Positions 10,476 to 22,375 of a stretch of 64,000 nucleotides of DNA are shown piece after piece. Below the pieces are notes generated by a model that did not search any database, was not told where the DNA came from, and was given only the letters and a program-made list of their open reading frames with translations. Position 1 is the stretch's first letter; the number at the start of each line of letters is the position of its first letter. Origin of the DNA: Porphyra umbilicalis (Eukaryota > Rhodophyta > Bangiophyceae > Bangiales > Bangiaceae); the NCBI GenBank assembly GCA_002049455.2, contig KV918770.1, forward strand, positions 1 through 64,000. Direction: 5' to 3'. Both the position numbers and the translations under genes were made by a program.

Positions 10476-12180
10476 GCGACCCCTAGGCCAGAGCGCGACA
10501 GAGAGGGATTGGGCCCCAACTCGGGCCCGGTGAAGGAGGGTGTGGCTCACTGAGGGCCCAGGGCAGAGGGGGTGTGAGTCAGAGGCCCGAAACGAGACGT
10601 GCAGGCACAATGAGACTGGGCCAGACGAGGCTGGGAAATCTCGTTCCAGGCCCGGGAACAAGCGGCACGCCGTCTAGAGGCCTCTCAGAGGGTGCTGTCC
10701 GATCTCACGAGAGAGGGTGCTCGCCTCGTATGCCTCAGATTTTGTGTCACGCAATCCTGATTGCATGTTCTGCCTCAGTTTACACTGCGATCGTCTGAGC
10801 CCCTTTCAGGAAGGATCGGAAGCCCCGCCCGACAGCTTGGCTGTCGAGCTCGAGCCAGCCTGTCTAGGTGTGTGATCTTAAAATTGTCCACGAGCAGCGC
10901 AGATGGCCACCCTGACAGGGATGCGTGATGGGCCCGAGAGACAGTGGTGAGTCACGTGAAGGCATATGATGTTGGCATTCCTTGCTGTGCTTGCAGCGCC
11001 TCCGTAGACAATGGCTCCACGCGGAAAACAGAGATCACTTTAAGTGGGCCGACCGAGCAGGGGCAGCCACACGTGTAAAGCGTCTTTCAACTGTGCGGAG
11101 ATATCTGTGTGCAGGTCGTGGCCTGCCTCCATGCGGCGCCTCGCCAATCCCGTCGGGCCCGCTGTGTCAGTGAAAATCAGAGTGGCACAGGAGCCTATGG
11201 CCTCACCAAGAGCCCATCCGGTGCCACCAAAAAAGGCCGTGGCCACGCCTCACGCTTCCCTCAACGCACGGGTCGAAATCGGACGCAGAGGCGCCCAAAC
11301 GCCCAGCTGTCGACGCACTCGTTTATCCCTGCGGCCAATCAGAACCGCCGCTGACAGCCATGTACGTACGGACCGCCAACCATACCGGGCCACCCGCAGC
11401 CACGCGGCCGGGCAACCTGCTGCCACACGCGTACGTGTCCCCATCGCTCATGATCCCGAGGCTGGGCATCCAGATCCCGCGACGCGCCATTTTGCGTGGC
11501 ATGATTAATCGGCGTTTTTATTGGACAGCTGTGCCCGATGTTGGAAGGTGAGATCCACGAAACGGAAGGAGTGCGAAACGGTGGCACTGATGCCTCCCGA
11601 TGAAAACCCTGAAAATTCTCAAAGCGATGATGCACCAGGCGAGAGACACGCTCGTGCGGGTGGGTGCCTCCCAAGCCACGCGTCTGACTCAGTCTCCGCC
11701 ATATCTCGAGCACTAGTCCTGCGCCAAGGAGCAACTGTCTCCCTGGGAGCCGATGAGCAAAAAGAGCCTGCCATCAAGCCACTGCAAAAAAAAGAGATGG
11801 CGCTCTCGGGCCAAGTGGAGGTCTCGCATGCTCCTCGCGACAATGTCCCGACCTGACGCCTCCATTGCATGTGAAGAAGATGCCACGCGCGCGCGACTGT
11901 TTTTGAGGCGAAGCCACAAAACATGGAAAACGAACGCATTATGCCCACGCCCTCATGACAGAGAGAACTACCATGTGACGGCGCCAGCATCACCGCGGCC
12001 GCCACGTACGAGCGGCCGGGCCAACCTCTTCAGGGCGGCCGCGTCGTACAGGCGGCCGCCCAACACTCCCCATTGCGGCCAAGTCATACAAACGGTGCCG
12101 CGCTACCCTCCCCGCTGCTCACCAAGTTCATAGACGGACCCCTCAAAGTCACCCCGAGTCACTCTTTCGTCACATGCTCC
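10476..12180. other. No recognisable gene
   Basis: Short ORFs occur in all frames (longest 154 codons, 11044-11508 plus) without recognisable domains. A cluster of GCGGCCGC-type motifs lies at about 11990-12060. No RNA gene was seen. Confidence 0.35.
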
Positions 12181-13413
12181 CTAGGAATTCGCCCACTCAG
12201 AATCGTCGTGCTCAGCATACCCGTACCCGAGAACCCCGGCCTTGGCAGCTGCGGACGCCATCCCGGCGGTCACGCTCGAACCCGGCTCGGCCTTGGCCTT
12301 AACCTGTTCCGCCTTGGTCTTGACCTGCTTGGCCAGCGGATTGGCCAAAATCACTTTGACGATGACGACGTCGTCAGCGTCGTCGTCTTCAACATGGGCC
12401 ACCAAGGCCTTGGCCTTCCCCTTCCCCTTGCGTGACGCGCGCTGGGAGGCCGGACCGGCCTTGCCCCTTGCCATCCCCGCCACCCCCACAGAGGCCGCCA
12501 CAGAGGCCGCCGCGGCCTCTCCCTTGACCAAGTCCGGCGCTCGGGTCGACGACGCGCCGGCCTTAGAATGACCCTTCCCCTGCACGGTGACATTCCCCTG
12601 CACGGTGGCATTCGAGCGGATCGCGCGGATGGCCGCCGACGCGGGAGCCATAGCCGCGTCGGCCGCCAACACCTCCTCCTTACCCACGCCGGTGTAGCCT
12701 TCGCGGATGGCCGTGCAATTCACGTAGGCCATGCCATGTGGCCCCGCGTCGTCAACCGCCTTCTGGGCCTCGACGCACTTGCGCCTCTCGGCCCAGTAGA
12801 GCTTGATGGCCGCGCACTGGCGCATCTTGGCCGCGAGCAAGCGCTCGGCCAAAAGGAAGGCGACGGCGCGCTGCTCAATAGTAGCGCCACGCAGCGCCGC
12901 CCGCTGCTGCCTTGTCGTCCACTGCAGGCCCAGAGTCTCAACGGCCGCGAGAGCACGCTTAAAATCACCGGCCAGGAACTTGTAGGTGGCCGTGAGCTGC
13001 TCCACAGTGGGAGTGGCCGACAGCAGCGCCGCATCCTTGGCCGACTGAACGGCCACGTCTCTCTCAGAGCCAACGTTGGAAACACCGTCAATGTGCATCG
13101 CGGCAGTGTTGGCGTGCCCTTGGTCCTTCATCTCTCGGCGCTTGGCGACCTTGACGACCTGGCCAGCTGTGGCCGGATGCTCTTCGGCCTTGCGCTTGCA
13201 GCGGCAGGCACCGGCCTCGTCCGAGGCCGCACCTCCCGCCTTGGCCGTCTTGTACATCACCGGGGTATCGACCGCGCCCGTCCCGGCGTTGCTGGTGCCA
13301 CCGGCCTTGTCAAAGGCCGCCAACGACTCAAAGTCCTTGTGGATGACAGTGATGATCTTCTTGGCCGCGGTCTGGCCACTCATGGTAGCCTCGGCCATGT
13401 CTTGCTCGTACAT
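12181..13413 (-). CDS. Hypothetical Ala/Lys-rich protein
   Basis: An open frame of about 410 codons from the ATG at 13411-13413 (MYEQDMAEATM). It stays open to 13713, and the segment just upstream could also be coding. The first part is predicted helical (KKIITVIHKDFESLAAFDKA), then a basic stretch resembling a nuclear localisation signal (CRCKRKAEEH, VKVAKRREMK). A long Ala/Leu/Arg helical region follows, about residues 130-250 (FKRALAAVETLGLQW, FLLAERLLAAKMRQ). The C-terminal region is Ala/Lys/Gly low complexity, ending with an acidic patch (HVEDDDADD). I do not recognise a family. The plus-strand ORF over 12568-13518 is rejected as its shadow because its composition is less protein-like. 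Confidence 0.45.
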   Translation of the reverse strand: MYEQDMAEATMSGQTAAKKIITVIHKDFESLAAFDKAGGTSNAGTGAVDTPVMYKTAKAGGAASDEAGACRCKRKAEEHPATAGQVVKVAKRREMKDQGHANTAAMHIDGVSNVGSERDVAVQSAKDAALLSATPTVEQLTATYKFLAGDFKRALAAVETLGLQWTTRQQRAALRGATIEQRAVAFLLAERLLAAKMRQCAAIKLYWAERRKCVEAQKAVDDAGPHGMAYVNCTAIREGYTGVGKEEVLAADAAMAPASAAIRAIRSNATVQGNVTVQGKGHSKAGASSTRAPDLVKGEAAAASVAASVGVAGMARGKAGPASQRASRKGKGKAKALVAHVEDDDADDVVIVKVILANPLAKQVKTKAEQVKAKAEPGSSVTAGMASAAAKAGVLGYGYAEHDDSEWANS

Positions 13414-15681
13414 GTCGAGCGAGCGCTGCGCGCAGCACAGTTGATCCAGGAGTCCGTGGGTGTACGACGCAGACGGCTTGGCCCAGAGAGTGGCCAACGT
13501 CGCAGTGAAGAGGCCTGAAGCGACGGCCTGCGCGCAAAGGGAGCAGCGACGGTGACAGTCGTGATGGCCTGGTCGAGTGAGGCCTCGTGCGTGCACGACG
13601 TGAGATGCACAGAGATATGTAGGGAAGTGTCTGCGTGCGTGTTGGAGGTGAGCGGTGGGCGGGTGGGTGCCGTGAAGGAAGGCGAGAGAGGCGTGGGTGG
13701 GTAGACACGGCACGGTGGTGAGCGCCGTTGTGGAAACTGGTGAGCGCGCCGGTAGGAAGGCACGGGAAACGGTCGGCTCCGCTGGCTGACCCGTTTTTGA
13801 GCGCCCCCTCCGTGGCCTGTGACCTCCCTACCCAGAAAGCACCGTGGGCCTTCCACACGACCCGTGCAGGCTTCCAAAGTACAGCGGCTGCGCGGACGGG
13901 CCACTAGGCTCCACAGCTTTTATGGCTGTCAGCTTTCTACGATTCTCGGAAGCTTGTTGTGATTGCGCTTTTTCCGTCGCACCCCTGCAGGCTCCACCAA
14001 CACCCGGAAGGAAGTCGTGATTGCCTGTTCCCCGCCCCCCTGCCTGCCGGCACCCTGGAGGACAGCGCCTGCGCGAATGCGAATGGACCTCTTGAGAACA
14101 CTGCTTGCGCCAATGCGATACGAGGCTCCACAGCCACGACTCCCGCCAGGCTGCGACGATCCTTGTTCTGGATTTGCTCTCGGCCTGCAAACATGTCTAA
14201 AAAGGGAGGGTCATCTCGGACGCACGTGCAATGTTATCAGTGGTCAGCTTTTACGGGCATCGTGAGGTGCTGTCTGGACGTGTCAAAAACCACTGTGGGG
14301 CTGCGAAGAGGAGCTCTTCGACTGTTTTTCTGCGGCTCGCGCCTTGATGGCTGCGCCTGCCAACAAAAAAGCTGCGCCACATCAGACTAGAGGGCGCAAA
14401 ACAAGAACCACCCACCGACAGTGCTTCTACGGCTCGTACGTTGCCGCGTAGGCGGAATGGGAACGTATCAGGGCCAGCTGTCGTCCGAAGGCCCCCAAGT
14501 GTGACAGGCGGCGGATATCGCCGCGTCTCGTGCGCTTCTGTCAGCGTCTCTCGGCAACGTAGCTCGGCCGACCGCAGCCTGCTGTTGCCGGAAAAGGGTT
14601 CGGAAACGAGATCTCCACGACTCGTTCTCAGCTGGTGGATCCGTGAAGCATCGTAGCCAGGTCACCTGTCTTTTGGAAGTGTCGGCGTGAGTTTCTGACA
14701 TAATCTGGCGACCTCATATTGCGTCTGCTGCCTGTCTGCTGCCTGTGAGACACGTGGTGACCTGAAACGACGTCTCAAATGGCGGGACGATCGGTTTATA
14801 GCAGACGATTTCTGGGCAAGTGGCCCTCTGCTCGGAGACGCTTGCCTCGAATTCAACTCTGATCGCCAGCATATTCCATGCCAATCGCACTACTCACACC
14901 TGGCACCTCGAGCGTCCCACAGAAGGCATCTGAGCCTGCCTCTTGTGGAACCGCAGAGCCAACAGTGAGGGTTCGGATTTCCACAAATGTTCATCTTGAT
15001 TTCAAGATGTAGCCCCCCTGTTATTCAATAAATACACCTCACCTGCGCACCTGTGTTGACATCAGGGTCGGACGAGGTTCGACACCCAATCATTTCTCTG
15101 CACGTTCGTGTACGTGGCGCTCTTAAATCTGATGGGATGTGGACTCGATACGGATTGTTGGGTGTGCTCTCACCCCCCACCGCCCCGAGTTGGGCGCGGC
15201 GACCGCGCGCAGCGACTACGGGGGTTGAACGCGCCCGCGATGACCCGCGGGTGATCGTGCCTGCGCACCGGCTTCTGTTGCGGCCGCCCGTCGGCCTGCC
15301 ATCTAGCGGCGCGTTTAGAGGTGCGCTGAGCGGCGGAGTGAAGGCCCCTCCCGTCGGCGTCGCGCGACGCCGGCGAGCCGCCGCCGTTACGGTGCCGGCG
15401 GCGGCACCCTTTTCCCCGCCCCACGTTTCCCCCGCCACGGCAACGTGGCTGTGCGTGCCCCCATGCGCGCTCGCGGCTATGGAGTCGGCCGGCGTGCCCG
15501 GTGTCGATGCGTCGCCAAGCGCGCCACCGCCCTGAAGGCCAGGGTATTGCACGCACGTGCCTGGAATTGAAAAACCAAGGCTGATCGTGGGCGCACACGT
15601 TGCTCGCTTAAGCGTGCTATCTTCTGTACTGTTTTGAATCGTTCGACCAATGAGAGAGCATAGAAGATTGGGGTCGGCTTG

Positions 15682-15719
15682 GGACCGACCCCATTTCCGG
15701 TCGGGAATGGGGTCGGTCC
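15682..15719. repeat. Strong hairpin with 14-bp perfect arms
   Basis: The arm GGACCGACCCCATT pairs perfectly with AATGGGGTCGGTCC around a 10-nt loop. The related word GGCCCCATTTC recurs at about 15727 and 15829, which suggests a small structured repeat or a MITE relic. Confidence 0.6.
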
Positions 15720-16624
15720 GGCACAGGCCCCATTTCTGAAACCAACATATGCGTTGTACTTACATCATTTGGTTTGGTTGAAACGAAGCCTAAATGGGGT
15801 CGCAGACGTTGATGCGGGAGCGTTCCGGCCCCATTTCCTTAATATTGAGACACGTCTTCGCCACGTTTGCGCCACGTTTCGCAAATATGACTTGGGACCG
15901 ACGTTGCAGTCGATAGGAAGAAAAACGCATGGGGGCTACCCGGGTACAATACATGCAGCTCCGTGTACAAATACCACCAGCACCATCTTCATTGCTGCGA
16001 ACTCTTCTGTGAGACGACTTAGCACGGTCCTCTACCACCGTAAACAGCGGCGATTATGGTGGGCAGGGCCTCATTTGAGCTATCGCAGGTCAAGATACGC
16101 GTTCATCTCTGGAAGGATTGCGTCTCTGTCATCGGGTGTGTGGTTGAGAGGTGCAGATCTCCACCGGGATTTTCGGCTGTATGCTTCTTGTCTGTCGATC
16201 TGGAGCCACACACGGGTCTAGTTCGTTGGCTCTGATCCCTTCTCCTGTCCCACAATCCGCCTCCCATACACTTAGGCTCAGAATAGAAACGCCCTCTCGC
16301 CCGCAACGCTCGCAGGGTCAGACATGCTGCCGAAGCCCCATGCGGAAGCGGAGCCCGGCCCTCGCCGTGCGGACCGACACCACACCGAGTACCCCCGCCT
16401 TTTCCAGCTGGCACGGCCCCTACAAAAGCCCGCCGAGCTGCGTTGTATCATTCCGAGCTCAGCTGCATCAGGCCTGTATCTCGTCCTTTCCGTTTTTGTC
16501 GAAAAACTCCGCGGGTGAGGGCATGGCTGAGTACTGAGCATGGCTGAACATTGGGTATAGCTGGGAACTGTGTACTGGGCGTCGGGTGCCGTGGTGAGGG
16601 GGGGCGGGGGAGGGCAGCGCAGGC

Positions 16625-16813
16625 AAGGAGTGAGCCGGGACTGCATCCTCGCTTGCGAGGCCACGTCCTACTTCTTCTATTGGTACGAGAGACGGGTGCT
16701 TGCGGGGGGGGGGGGGGGGTTAGGCAATGCAGCAAAGGAGTGAGCCGGGACTGCGCCCTCGCTTGCGAGGCCACGTCCTATTTCTTCTATGGGAACGAGA
16801 GAAGGGTGCTTGC
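16625..16813. repeat. Two-copy direct repeat, about 79 bp at 110-bp spacing
   Basis: Units at 16625-16703 and 16735-16813 both run from AAGGAGTGAGCCGGGACTGC to GGGTGCTTGC with few differences. A G-run spacer separates them. No coding function is apparent. Confidence 0.75.
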
Positions 16814-17475
16814 TTGCCCCCGCAGGGACAGGAGGCCGCGAGAGGGTGTTGGCTGCGGCGGCGGCCAGAGCGGGTAACGCCGGGAGAGAGGCGTCAGGCT
16901 GCGAAACTGCCTGCTCTCTTCCCACCCACCGCCCCGAAGTGGGCGCAACCTTCCTCTGCTCGTGGGCTGCACGATGGTGTCCTTCTACGTATTTCTTGCC
17001 CTACTCGGCACAGATCCGGTACTGAGCACCGCACCCGTTTAGTGTATCAAGTCGCACTTGTAAGAACTTGAGCGGACTTCATAGAGCTCTTAATCACGCC
17101 CTAATCTCGTCGCCAGCACGCCACAACGAGTTTATTGGACGGGATACGAGCAAACACTCCCAGCGTGCGAGCCCGTTTTCAACGAGCGTTTACGAGCAAT
17201 TTGAGCCAGAACCGGGCTCGTGGTGGATCCAGCAACGAGGTGCACTGCGCTGCCACCGCCATTGCCGGTCATGCTGACGTGTCACATGTGCCGTCCGACG
17301 CGGGGATCAAGTGCGGGCGGGCGTCACGGTTGAGAGTGGTCGCCGCACGGAATTGAAAACGCGTCTGGGACGCCATCGACATAGGCAAGCGCAGCGCGCG
17401 TCGTCACCGAGTTTCAATCGCGACGTGGCTGGTCGCCGGCAGCATCCATCCCCCTGAATAACGAAGTTGAACAAG

Positions 17476-17783
17476 TACAGTGCGTTCTCGTTATAAGAGA
17501 CAGCTGATTCAGCTGAATATGAATAAAAGTGGCCTACACGGACTGGAATGGAAGACTCGCGACCCATATTCTCTTGTAAATGATTCTCTTATTGCTGTCT
17601 TCCCAATTTTGGCCGATGTGGTCTAAGTCAAGACAGGCTCTCGGTCAACTGCCCATTGGTCGAACAACTTTATCCGGCTGAATGGATGGCTGAGAAACTG
17701 TTTCGCACAGTTGATCACCCCTCTTGACATCGACGACATCGGCCAAAATTGGGAAGAGAGCAATATAACGAGAACGCACTGTA
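17476..17783. mobile_element. TA-flanked MITE with Tc1/mariner-type terminal repeats (composite)
   Basis: The left terminus TACAGTGCGTTCTCGTTATA (from 17476) has its exact inverted copy ending at 17783, both including a flanking TA as in Tc1/mariner insertions. The element of about 304 bp has no coding capacity. Inside, 17599-17619 and 17736-17756 form a second, perfect 21-bp inverted repeat, the outer left part of which replaces the expected right terminus of the first unit. The structure is best read as one MITE copy joined to, or invaded by, a second copy. A related shorter copy lies at 22376-22502. Confidence 0.8.
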
Positions 17784-17926
17784 GCGACAATAAGCAAGAG
17801 TATCTCCACAAGTGGGGTGCCCACACGGATTGGGCACCGACAAGGAGGCCAGCACGGCTGGCCCCGCAATGACGGATTACCAACACGACAACCCAGGTCT
17901 GGCGTCTGTACGTCCACCCGCCCCCG

Positions 17927-20143
17927 TCACACCTCGTTTTCCTTCATGTCCCCGTCCTCAAGCTCCGCATCCTCGTCCTGCTCCGCGGCTGCCGCCGTCA
18001 CAGCCTCTTCCTTGGTTTCAACCTTGTTCTCGAGAGCCTCGAGCACTGCCAGTTTTGCGTCCGACGCGCGGGCGTCGAGGTTGTTGATCAAATTGAAGCC
18101 GGTCAGTGCAGCGTCACGCACGCGCTTGCGGGAATCCCGTTTAGCGAGAAAGAGGGCCTTGCGCGCCACCATCCGCGCCGTGTGGGCCTCCGTGTGGGCC
18201 TTGACCTCGGCAGCCGGTATCTTGTGGCCGGTGAACCTGCGGGCGCGGCCCGTGGCGGACAGGAAGGCGGCGCGGCCACGCGCCGCGAGGCGGGATGAAG
18301 GTTTGGCAGCCTTCTTGGCCTCCTTCGCCTCGATGGCAAGTACCTCGACGGCGTCGCTGTCAGCGTCGGCCTCGGCGAGGGCCTCCTTGGCCTCTTCCAC
18401 GACCACGGCGAGGGCACGCGCTTCCGCATCGACGGTCATCGACATGATGGCCTGGAATTTGGCAATCGCCGCATCCTCCCGATGGACAAGGCTCGTATCC
18501 GAATCGGCGGTCAGCGGGACCGCCGGGCGTGTCACGGAATCCAAGCCGACGGCGACGACCGCCGCCGCTGGTGCCACCGCCGCACGGGAGAGCGGGTTGA
18601 GCTTGCACGCAAACATCGCGCCCGCCCGCACGCACTTGTGCCCAGCACCGCAGTCCATAAGGGTGAACTTGGTGCGCGTCACGCAGCGCCTGCGGTAGCA
18701 ACGCGCGCAGCCACAATCCTTTTGCTTTCGACAGCGCACACCACCGATGCACACAAACCGCTTGGCAGCCGGGCCCCGACGTTCGCACCAGCCTGTCGGC
18801 CCGCAAAACAGCGCCCGGCGGCGGCCTGTCGGCTTGCGGCATTTGCCAAACCAGCGCCGGCACACGCCACACCCGCAGTGTGCAGACTTAGTGCACTCGC
18901 ACTTGGCCTCGTCCTGGCAACGACAAATCAGCCGGCGGTGGGACTTGTTGGGGTGCCGCACGCACGTGGCGGGGGCGCGGCATCGCAAAGCCGTACGGGC
19001 GGCAGTAATGACACAGGCGCCTTTGACGCACATTCCGCAGCCACACTGCCGGTTGGATGTGCAGGACAAGTACGGCGCCTCGCGAGCGGTCTTGGGCGAG
19101 GGAACGACAGTCGGTGGCGGCGCGCCGACCGGCGTCGACCGCGTCGACCGCACGTCGGCCACGTACTTGATGCACCCCACCTTGACCGCATACTCGGCGG
19201 ATATCGCAAACGGCTCCATGACGTCATCGAGCGCGATGGGCGAACCGTTCTGGGTGCCGGCGTAAACCTCATTGGGGAAGCGCCTTTGTCGCATTGACCA
19301 GATGTAGTCAATAAAGGCGTGGTGGGACCAGAAAACCACGTCGCCCGCCGCGCGGCGGAGCGAAAGCATGTCCCCATTTGCGGTATGGCTGAACCCGCCG
19401 ACGCCAACGTGCACCAGATTGTGCTCCGTCTCCAGGGCCCAGGAGAACATGGAAAAGTTGAAAGTCGGCTCCTCCCAGAGCGACGTGATGACGGCCTTGT
19501 CTGGGTAGGCGAGGAAGGAGAGCATTTTCCCGGGCTTGCCTGAATCGAACCCCCGCTCCACGTCGTGCGCCTCCTCGTTGTGGATGGTGTCAACGTGAAA
19601 CTTGTCAAATGCGCCACCGTGGATGGCAGCGTCGCGCTTGGCCGCGCCGAGCTCCCGCGCCTGCCAAACGGGAGCCATGCCCGGGTCTGCGGCGTCCATC
19701 GACCAATCCCAGTAGGGGATGGTCGCGTTTGGCTCCACCGTCCGCAGCGCGTTCTCGTAGGCGAGCAGAAACAGCCGGTGCCACGCGAGAAAGTGGGTGC
19801 CGCCGTGCGCCTTGCGCGTGGCCTCACCGTGTAGTTGAACAAATCGTTCGAACCAGTCGAGAGACGCCCGATCCGCCGACGTCTCCCGCGCGTGGAGGCC
19901 CGTCACGGCCCGCTGGTAGGTTGCCCACTCAGCAGCGGTCAGGGAGCCAACCTCCTTGCGGACGCGCGGGTCATTGTCGCACGTCGCGGGGAGAGTCTCA
20001 GGGAACGGCTGCGGCTGTTGGGGGGTCGCCGCGGCCGCCAAGGCGGCACCTGTGGCCAGGCCGAGGACCACCCCGGCGACGGCGGCGGCAACGGTGCGGC
20101 CGCGGCGAAAGCGGCCGCGGCCCGCGGCGACGGCGAGCGCCAT
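17927..20143 (-). CDS. Tyrosinase (type-3 copper oxidase) with three Cys-rich modules and helical tail
   Basis: 738 codons from the ATG at 20143 to a TGA. Residues 1-16 are basic and 17-39 hydrophobic Ala/Val/Leu, a likely signal peptide or signal anchor. The catalytic domain spans about 45-330. The CuA ligands are H105, H113 and H122 (HGGTHFLAWHR). The CuB ligands are H241 and H245 (EHNLVH) and one of H274/H275 (FWSHHAFIDYIW). IPYWDWS is also typical. All six copper ligands are present, so oxidation of phenols to quinones is expected in the secretory pathway or outside the cell. Residues about 360-515 hold three repeats of a CGCG-x-C-x4-C module, each followed by two more Cys pairs, probably disulfide-bonded. 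The last 200 residues are Ala/Glu/Lys helical and end in an acidic tail. It is a single exon with no stop, unlike the decayed neighbours. Confidence 0.92.
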   Translation of the reverse strand: MALAVAAGRGRFRRGRTVAAAVAGVVLGLATGAALAAAATPQQPQPFPETLPATCDNDPRVRKEVGSLTAAEWATYQRAVTGLHARETSADRASLDWFERFVQLHGEATRKAHGGTHFLAWHRLFLLAYENALRTVEPNATIPYWDWSMDAADPGMAPVWQARELGAAKRDAAIHGGAFDKFHVDTIHNEEAHDVERGFDSGKPGKMLSFLAYPDKAVITSLWEEPTFNFSMFSWALETEHNLVHVGVGGFSHTANGDMLSLRRAAGDVVFWSHHAFIDYIWSMRQRRFPNEVYAGTQNGSPIALDDVMEPFAISAEYAVKVGCIKYVADVRSTRSTPVGAPPPTVVPSPKTAREAPYLSCTSNRQCGCGMCVKGACVITAARTALRCRAPATCVRHPNKSHRRLICRCQDEAKCECTKSAHCGCGVCRRWFGKCRKPTGRRRALFCGPTGWCERRGPAAKRFVCIGGVRCRKQKDCGCARCYRRRCVTRTKFTLMDCGAGHKCVRAGAMFACKLNPLSRAAVAPAAAVVAVGLDSVTRPAVPLTADSDTSLVHREDAAIAKFQAIMSMTVDAEARALAVVVEEAKEALAEADADSDAVEVLAIEAKEAKKAAKPSSRLAARGRAAFLSATGRARRFTGHKIPAAEVKAHTEAHTARMVARKALFLAKRDSRKRVRDAALTGFNLINNLDARASDAKLAVLEALENKVETKEEAVTAAAAEQDEDAELEDGDMKENEV

Positions 20144-20611
20144 GACAGCCGCCAGAGAGGAGGGGGGGTGGTGTCACCCCGGGGGGTGGCGGAGTGAGGT
20201 GGGAGGAAGAGTGGGGTGGGTGGGTGGAGAAGTCACCACCTCGAAGTGCCGTGCCGGGGCGGGTCGGAACGATGCGCGCTTCGCCTGCCACCCACACGCC
20301 AGAGCTATAAGCCCATTGCCGCCGTCGCACGCACTCGGTCGCCCAGCAAGGGAACGAAAAGGACACCAAGAGCAACGGTACAGGCAACCTCACAGATGCC
20401 ACCTGCTTGTACCCCCCCGCATGAGGTGGTGCTTGTCGGACGGGTGGTCCACCAGCAGCGGGACACCATCAAGGACGCACCGTCCCAGCCGATCAGACGG
20501 CACGACCGCTGGCATCAAACAGCCGGTGCGGGGCGTGCATCATGCTGCCACTGGCGCTGGTTGCTGACAGCGGCAGCAGCGAGCACAGCCGCTGCACCCC
20601 GTCCGCCGGCG

Positions 20612-20727
20612 CGGCGAGGACGGAGGGGGTGTCGCACGCACGGCGAGGACGGAGGGGGTGTCGCACGCACGGCGAGGACGGAGGGGGTGTCGCACGCACG
20701 GCGAGGACGGAGGGGGTGTCGCACGCA
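20612..20727. repeat. Minisatellite, four perfect 29-bp copies
   Basis: Four identical 29-bp units start at 20612, 20641, 20670 and 20699, each containing GGACGGAGGGGGTGTCGCAC. Because 29 is not a multiple of three, the repeat shifts frame at each copy, so it is not a protein repeat. It lies about 470 bp upstream of the tyrosinase start. Confidence 0.95.
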
Positions 20728-20849
20728 CGGCGCCACTATCCGTCACGGGCAGTGGAGGAAGCGGGGGGGGGCGGCTCCTCCCCCACCGCCACCGCGCCCG
20801 GCCGTCTCAGGCCGCCGGTGCCTCACGGTGCCCGATGAGATTGCCCACT

Positions 20850-22375
20850 GACTGCCGCCATGAGCAGCACAGCGGTCGCCAAAGCAGCGAAGCGGTGAAG
20901 GCGCGCCACAACCACCGACGCAACGGCGACGGTCGTTACCGACGATGACGACCGCTCTCTGATGATCGGCGCCGCTCGACGAGCAAAGGTCATGGGGGCG
21001 GGGCAGAGAAGTGTTGATCTACAGAGCAGGCGGGCGCGATATCACGCTTGCAGCGGGCGCTCCTCGGACGAAAAGCAAGCTTGCCACGGGGGCCGAAGCG
21101 GGAGGCCCACTCCGAGGACAAGAATGTTTTGAGAAGGCCTTGCAAAGCTCCTGTGAGATGGCCTCAGCATGATTCGGAGGATCATGCGCACATCACTTCC
21201 GTGGATCAGCGAAAATCCTACATTTCAGATTGCCTCATTCTCGAGTGACCTCTGTGATTCGGCAGTTCATCACTACAGTTCTGGACTCGTTCAACGGATC
21301 ATCTTCGGGACTGACTCTGGGATCGTTCCAGAAGCAGTGTCATCCTGACCCACTGATCATCTCGGGGACTGTCATTCGAAAAAAATGTGAGGACTTGTTC
21401 AACTGATAGTCTGACTGCCTCTTCCGCAAACAAAATGTCTGCCTACTCTGTCAACAGTGTGAACAAAAACCTTTTGATACTCTCTCCGTTCAGACCAATG
21501 CCCATCGTGGAATATGTTATATCACTCATGCGCTTGAGTTTCTGTTGCGAGTGCATTTGATACTTTTTAAACCGGGGGATCGCGAGTTCGGGACGTGCTG
21601 TGTTAGTACGATAGGGGACGAGATTGCCACTGAGCTGAGAACGAATTTACTGCGCGTGAAGGAGACCCAATCATTGATAAATCGCGACTGAGTGCGTCCG
21701 GGACTTCACGGTATTCTCGATGTGCGAGCCGACGCATGTTTACCCAGTTCCCATCCCCTCTGCGCCGGGAAACAGCGTGTCGGTCGCGCGACTACCAAGT
21801 CGAATTGAGGCTCCCTCTGCACACGTTTCGTGGCCCAGGACACGCTCCATGGGCAGGTCTTGCTCTCTGATCGGTTTCGGCAGACCCTCCTCACGCCGTC
21901 GCTCGAAGTAGTCCAGGCTATCATCTACGATCGAGTCCTTGAGGCAGAAATCTAGATCATTCTTGCGCACTCGTTCACTCAATCTATGTCGACGGTCCCC
22001 AGGATGATTGTACTCCGACGCCAGGACAGTCCTGAGCACGATCCTCAGGATGATCTTACTCCCACTTCAGGACAGTTCTCAGCACGATACGCAGAACGAT
22101 CAGAACCAGCGAATCGGAATGATCCTTCATGAGCATGGGGCAGCAACTTCGCCGGACAATTGCCGAATCTGCAGGTGCTGGTGTGAGGATGATTCCCACT
22201 GAATATCGGTGCAGATGGTCTTCGAGCACTTCTGAACTCCACTGCGGGCTCTGTCTCCAAGATCAACAAAAAGTGGGCATAATTTGATCGCATGATCAAT
22301 GTGCGACAGTTCTGCGAACCGTCGGTGGGCGTGTTCGAATCTGGCAGTTCTCAGTTTTAAGGAATCGGGGACAAA
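20850..22375. other. No recognisable gene
   Basis: A less GC-rich interval with only short frames. No tRNA, repeat or promoter signature was identified. Confidence 0.35.

Larger units (their letters stand above)
13714..17475. other. No recognisable gene, two small repeats
   Basis: Numerous short frames on both strands, none with recognisable domains. The region 15040-15540 is GC-rich and open on both strands but compositionally biased. The hairpin at 15682 and the duplication at 16625 are listed separately. A run of 15 G lies at about 16705. Confidence 0.3.

Noticed and set aside
12568-13518. 316-codon plus-strand ORF
   Set aside because: Overlaps the minus-strand hypothetical gene; the minus frame has the more protein-like composition.
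18482-19297. 271-codon ORF on the plus strand
   Set aside because: Antisense shadow of the tyrosinase gene, whose copper ligands and domain order are unambiguous.
20612-20727. CRISPR-like array of 29-bp repeats
   Set aside because: The four units are directly adjacent with no spacers, in a eukaryotic context; it is a minisatellite.
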